Of a stretch of DNA of 64,000 bases, positions 60,267 through 64,000 are shown one piece after another (within the stretch, counting starts at the first letter, position 1; each line of letters starts with the position of its first letter). This DNA is from Epidermidibacterium keratini (GTDB lineage Bacteria; Actinomycetota; Actinomycetes; Mycobacteriales; Antricoccaceae): positions 2,728,001-2,792,000 of the forward strand of contig NZ_CP047156.1 in the NCBI RefSeq assembly GCF_009834025.1, given 5' to 3'. The notes beneath the pieces are model-generated. The model was not told the origin of the DNA. It ran no database searches and was given only the letters and a program-made list of their open reading frames with translations. The translations under genes and the position numbers were made by a program.

Positions 60267-60686
60267 GTATTCGCCCTGCGCCTCGGGCGATGTCAGGTCA
60301 GCGGCTCGTTCATACAGGTCGATCGCCGTGTTCAGGTCCGCCGCGTTTCGCAGTGCCCCGTACCGCAGTCGGTGAGCGTCGGCGCTGCGACGTAACAGGC
60401 TCGCCATATCCCGTGGATCGCGCGCGGGTACGTCGATCTCTGGATCGAGCAGCTCGATGGCGGTAATCAGGTCCGTGGTGTGCCCGTCGGTGGAAAAGTG
60501 ATTCAGCAACCTCGCCGCGAGCTGATTGATCAGGTCGATCCGCTCGGGATCGTGCGGGTCGAGCGAGGCGAGGCGTTGATGAAGCTCCGCAGTTTGTTCA
60601 TTCGTCACAGCTCCTTACGGCTACGTTCGGGAATCTGCGAGTGCGGGCGCCGTCTGTGGACGCGACCCGCACCCGCAGATAGGCGA

Positions 60687-61027
60687 TCAGGCTTCGTCGA
60701 TCAGACCGAGCTGGCGCAGGACCGTCACTCCGTCGTCGAGGACCACTTCCTCGGTGATGCGGCCGTTCTCGACCTTCAGCACGCTGGTGCCGGTGAACCG
60801 CATCGTCTTGCCCGTGTTCGCGGTCGGCAAGCCGCAAAGCGGGAAGTTGGTCATCGGATCGCCCGTGTGGGTGCCGCCGCCGATCCACTGCCCGACCACG
60901 TAGTCGCCATCGGCGATCAGGTTTGCGGTTCCCTCGAAACCGAGGTCGGGAAACCTGCGCGAAACTCGGTGGCAAACCGACGCACGGCATCGCGCACACG
61001 ACGTTGATTTAGATCGCCTCGCGGCAC
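60687..61027 (-). pseudogene. SnoaL-like ester cyclase, truncated and frameshifted
   Basis: The C-terminal part reads FPDLGFEGTANLIADGDYVV, then GTHTGDPMTNFPLCGLPTAN and GTSVLKVENGRITEEVVL, a SnoaL-like/ester cyclase fold. The matching N-terminal part (RDAVRRFATEFRAGFP) is in another frame; a one-base loss near 60946-60955 would rejoin them. About 30 N-terminal residues usual in the family are missing as well. Probably a dead gene. Divergent from the SDR gene. Confidence 0.7.
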
Positions 61028-61069
61028 ATAGGCTGGCCGAATAGATGTTCGCAGCTACGAGGGGCATGT

Positions 61070-61864
<795 letters not shown>

Positions 61865-61954
61865 CCATCGGGGCGTGACAGCCGCGAGACATGCTCGGCA
61901 GGTAGACGCTCTGGGTCGTGTCTGACCGCGCTGACATAGTCGGCCGACGAGCCG

Positions 61955-63263
61955 ATGAAGCGAGGGGATATCGGCAAGAACAATCGTCAGCGCCGGCGCG
62001 CCAAGCAAAAAGAGCGCCGCTCGCGAAGCGCAACGTCGGCGCGTCCGAACGGCAGCGGCACGGCAGGTGGGAGCCCTTTCGGCCCGGCAGCTGAGACTGC
62101 GTTCGGACCAGCGAACGATCACTCAACCGACCCGACGCTCGGGAGTCTTTTTGGTTTGCCGAGTGAAGGTCCGCTCGGTGGGGTTGGCGCACAGTCGCCG
62201 CTTGGGGATTACTCCGACGACGTCGAGCTGCAGGCCAGCGAGCTGATCGGTCAGGTGCTCGATGCTCGAGCACAAGGCCGTCGTCAGCGGGCTGAGCTAC
62301 TGATTGATGAGCTCGCCGAGTTGCACCAGGCGCAGCGCGGGACGGATGTGATCGGCCGGGAGGCGCTGCGAAGGTTGCGGTCCATCCTGGGGTCCGTCTG
62401 GAGAAGCGGGTGGCAGCCAGCCGACCTACACCGGATGGCGCGCCGCGATCTCACGCCGGATGACCAAGGCATGCTTGCCGATGCGATGATCGACGAGCTT
62501 GCGCAGTACGCCAGGTCCAGTGTCGATCCGCGATGGTGGGTGCAGCTGGAGGACATCGGTGTCTCGCAACGGTGGCCGCCCGATCGGACGTACCTGTCCG
62601 AGCGCAGGCAACAGTTCGGCGCGCTCGCTATGTGGCATCAGTTCCTCGCGGTGGTCGCGTTGCTGCTCCGGCTGCCCAAGATCGAACATGTCGGCCCGAT
62701 CCCGGGTACGGCACGGGCGGCCGACCGGGCGCGGTCGGCAACGCGCGACGTCGACGACCGAAGAGCCGAAGGCCATGCTGCTGGACCAGATCGCCAGTGC
62801 CAACCGCTGCCGGACGGTGTGGTCGAAGGAGTTCGGTTTCAGCACCATCGTCGGCTTCGAAAGCGATCTCGACGCAACCGAGATGCTCTACACCTCGCTG
62901 CTCGTGCAGGCCACGCACGTGATGGCCGATGCCGGCTCGCGTCAGGACTATGCCGGGAGGTCGCGGACCCGAACATTCCGCAAGTCCTTCCTATTCGCCT
63001 TCGCTCACCGCATCGGGGAGCGGCTGCACGAGGCAGCTGATGTCGAGACCGACGCGGCGTCGAAGCGCGCGACGGGGCAGGAGCTGGTCCTCGCGCTTGA
63101 CGCGCGCGCCGAAGCGGTCGACACCGCTGTCGACGAGCTCTTCCCGCGGGTCGTATCGCGCGCAGTGTCCGGCGACCTTGACGCCGAGGGCTGGGACGTT
63201 GGTCGCAGCGCCGCCGATGTCGCACACATCGGTCGAGCAGCGACTGCGCTATCCGGCCAGTAA
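61955..63263 (+). pseudogene. DUF2786 family gene, internal deletion plus frameshift
   Basis: The first part (frame of ATG 61955) encodes a basic Lys/Arg N-terminus and a helical domain (GREALRRLRSILGSVWRSGW, LRLPKIEHVGPIPG). The second part is in another frame from about 62750 to the TAA at 63261 and holds the conserved C-terminal half of DUF2786 proteins: LLDQIASANRCRTVWSKEFG, LYTSLLVQATHVMADAGSRQ and RSRTRTFRKSFLFAFAHRIG. The central DUF2786 helices normally between them are missing, so a deletion with frame change near 62700-62760 is likely. Function unknown. Confidence 0.7.
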
Positions 63264-63327
63264 CGGACGACGTCGGTCGGCCCAATGGGGATGGGAATCA
63301 CACGTGCGCTTGGCGCACCGAGACTCC

Positions 63328-63357
63328 TATACTGATGTGTCAGTTCGTGTAACTACC
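63328..63357 (+). promoter_or_regulatory. Promoter -10 and overlapping inverted repeats before MFS gene
   Basis: TATACT (63328-63333) is a good -10 element. ACTGA-TGTG-TCAGT (63331-63344) overlaps it, and AGTT-CGTGT-AACT follows, so a repressor site is plausible. About 85 bases of leader precede the ATG at 63418. Confidence 0.5.
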
Positions 63358-63417
63358 TCGGGCCACAAGGCCACCTAAGGCGGCACGACGCTTTGGGATC
63401 TTCGAGGAGTTAACGCA

Positions 63418-64000
63418 ATGGGTCAGCCCCGCGCCGACGCGCCGAGTACGACGCGCACCATGCTGAGCGCCGCTGGCCGCTCCTACTTCCCGATCGCACT
63501 CGCGGCGCGATTCCCGTTCGCGATGATGGTGGTCGGCGTACTCACCCTGGTCGCGGCGGCCCGCGACTCGATCGCCTTCGCCGGGCTTGCCTCCGCGGTC
63601 GTCGGGTTGGGTACGGCGCTGACCGGTCCCTTCATCGGCGCTGCAGCGGATCGCTTGGGGCAGCGCCGCGTGCTGCTCGCGTGTGCCGCGGTCAACGCGG
63701 CGTCGCTGCTGACGCTGGCAATCGTCGCCTACAGCGCCGCCGGCAATGATGTCGTACTCGGCGCCGCGTTCTTGATCGGCGCAAGCGCTCCGCAGGTGCC
63801 GCCGATGTCGCGCAGCCGCCTCGTCGGGCTCATCCGCTCCCGTGTTCCAGGCGCGCAGCGCGCGCGGATGACCAACGGCGTGATGGCCTACGAAGCCGCC
63901 GTCGACGAGACCGTCTTCATCTTCGGCCCGGTCGTCGTCGGTCTGCTTGCCACCGCGTTCAGTCCGGTCGCACCGATCGTCGGCGCCGCCGTCCTCACCG
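63418..64000 (+). CDS. MFS transporter, 5' part
   Basis: The frame from ATG 63418 (GGAG upstream) stays open to the window end; 194 residues are visible. Five to six helices with the loop-2/3 motif GAAADRLGQRRVLLACAA and PPMSRSRLVGLIRSRV. Length and C-terminal half lie outside the window. Probably an exporter. Confidence 0.85.
   Translation, partial: MGQPRADAPSTTRTMLSAAGRSYFPIALAARFPFAMMVVGVLTLVAAARDSIAFAGLASAVVGLGTALTGPFIGAAADRLGQRRVLLACAAVNAASLLTLAIVAYSAAGNDVVLGAAFLIGASAPQVPPMSRSRLVGLIRSRVPGAQRARMTNGVMAYEAAVDETVFIFGPVVVGLLATAFSPVAPIVGAAVLT

Larger units (their letters stand above)
59946..60608 (-). pseudogene. Truncated TPR-type protein running through tRNA-Ala antisense
   Basis: An open frame of 220 codons from ATG 60608. 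Only about the first 110 residues look real: TPR-like helices (LINQLAARLLNHF, DLITAIELLDPEI, DMASLLRRSADAHRLRYGAL, DLNTAIDLYERAADLTSPEA), as in actinobacterial TPR/CHAT-type proteins. After about base 60275 the frame reads the tRNA terminator and the tRNA in antisense, which cannot be native protein. I read it as the 5' stub of a gene cut at the tRNA-Ala 3' side. Confidence 0.55.

Overview
The window is GC-rich chromosomal DNA from an actinobacterium (Actinomycetota). The evidence is the gene content: SepH, the Glp/GlpR pair, mycothiol-linked enzymes (an MscR-type dehydrogenase, an MDMPI-family protein), a probable F420-dependent LLM oxidoreductase, and a 13E12-type DUF222-HNH protein under an actinobacterial SOS box. 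Gene order also matches Mycobacterium tuberculosis as I recall it in several blocks: sepH-serC; ruc-like FmdB / 5-FTHF cyclo-ligase / galU / glp / rimJ / glpR; mscR plus a metallo-hydrolase; and the speE block. I do not assign a genus. No prophage, insertion sequence, CRISPR array or origin was seen.

Layout. 1-5.3 kb: end of an NCS2 purine permease, a DUF559-type gene bracketed by two 50-bp direct repeats, a MarR-MFS pair, a thioesterase and a TrmH-family rRNA/tRNA methyltransferase. 5.3-13.7 kb: a MazF-type toxin-antitoxin pair, a NarL-type two-component system followed by an ABC ATPase and permease, and a heterodimeric ABC exporter. 13.8-22.6 kb: sepH, a membrane protein, serC, divergent pdxH-MFS, and an MFS efflux gene divergent from its probable XRE regulator, then an acyl-CoA dehydrogenase. 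22.8-30.8 kb: the SOS-linked DUF222-HNH gene, a CrtI-like oxidoreductase, a three-gene cluster (PLP aldolase, hydrolase, acetyltransferase), and a MocR regulator divergent from an EamA exporter. 31-42.7 kb: an acidic repeat protein, an LLM oxidoreductase, an ABC-F ATPase, thioesterase, DUF899, mscR with its MBL partner, acyl-CoA dehydrogenase, HIT protein, CoA transferase and an M23 peptidase. 43-52 kb: tRNA-Arg, a 21-bp repeat array, a GlgC-like gene, HNH, MscL and the galU-glp-rimJ-glpR block with a second, inverted 21-bp array. 52-60 kb: a mycothiol-type enzyme with a DsbA-like protein, a second CrtI-like oxidoreductase, VOC and YkvA proteins, and the DUF4178-DUF2617-DUF4247-DUF350-SpeE operon. 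60-64 kb: tRNA-Ala followed by a decayed stretch (a truncated TPR gene, a frameshifted SnoaL-like gene, a broken DUF2786 gene) around an intact SDR, then the start of an MFS gene.

Two genome-wide habits are visible. Many promoters are of the leaderless type, with a TANNNT hexamer exactly six bases before the start codon (eleven clear cases). Operons are tightly packed, with GTGA, ATGA, TGATG or TAATG overlaps. The most unusual features are the two inverted 21-bp tandem arrays about 7.6 kb apart, the 50-bp direct repeats bracketing a nuclease-like gene, the LexA box abutting a leaderless -10 element, and a long hairpin built from the converging 3' ends of two genes.
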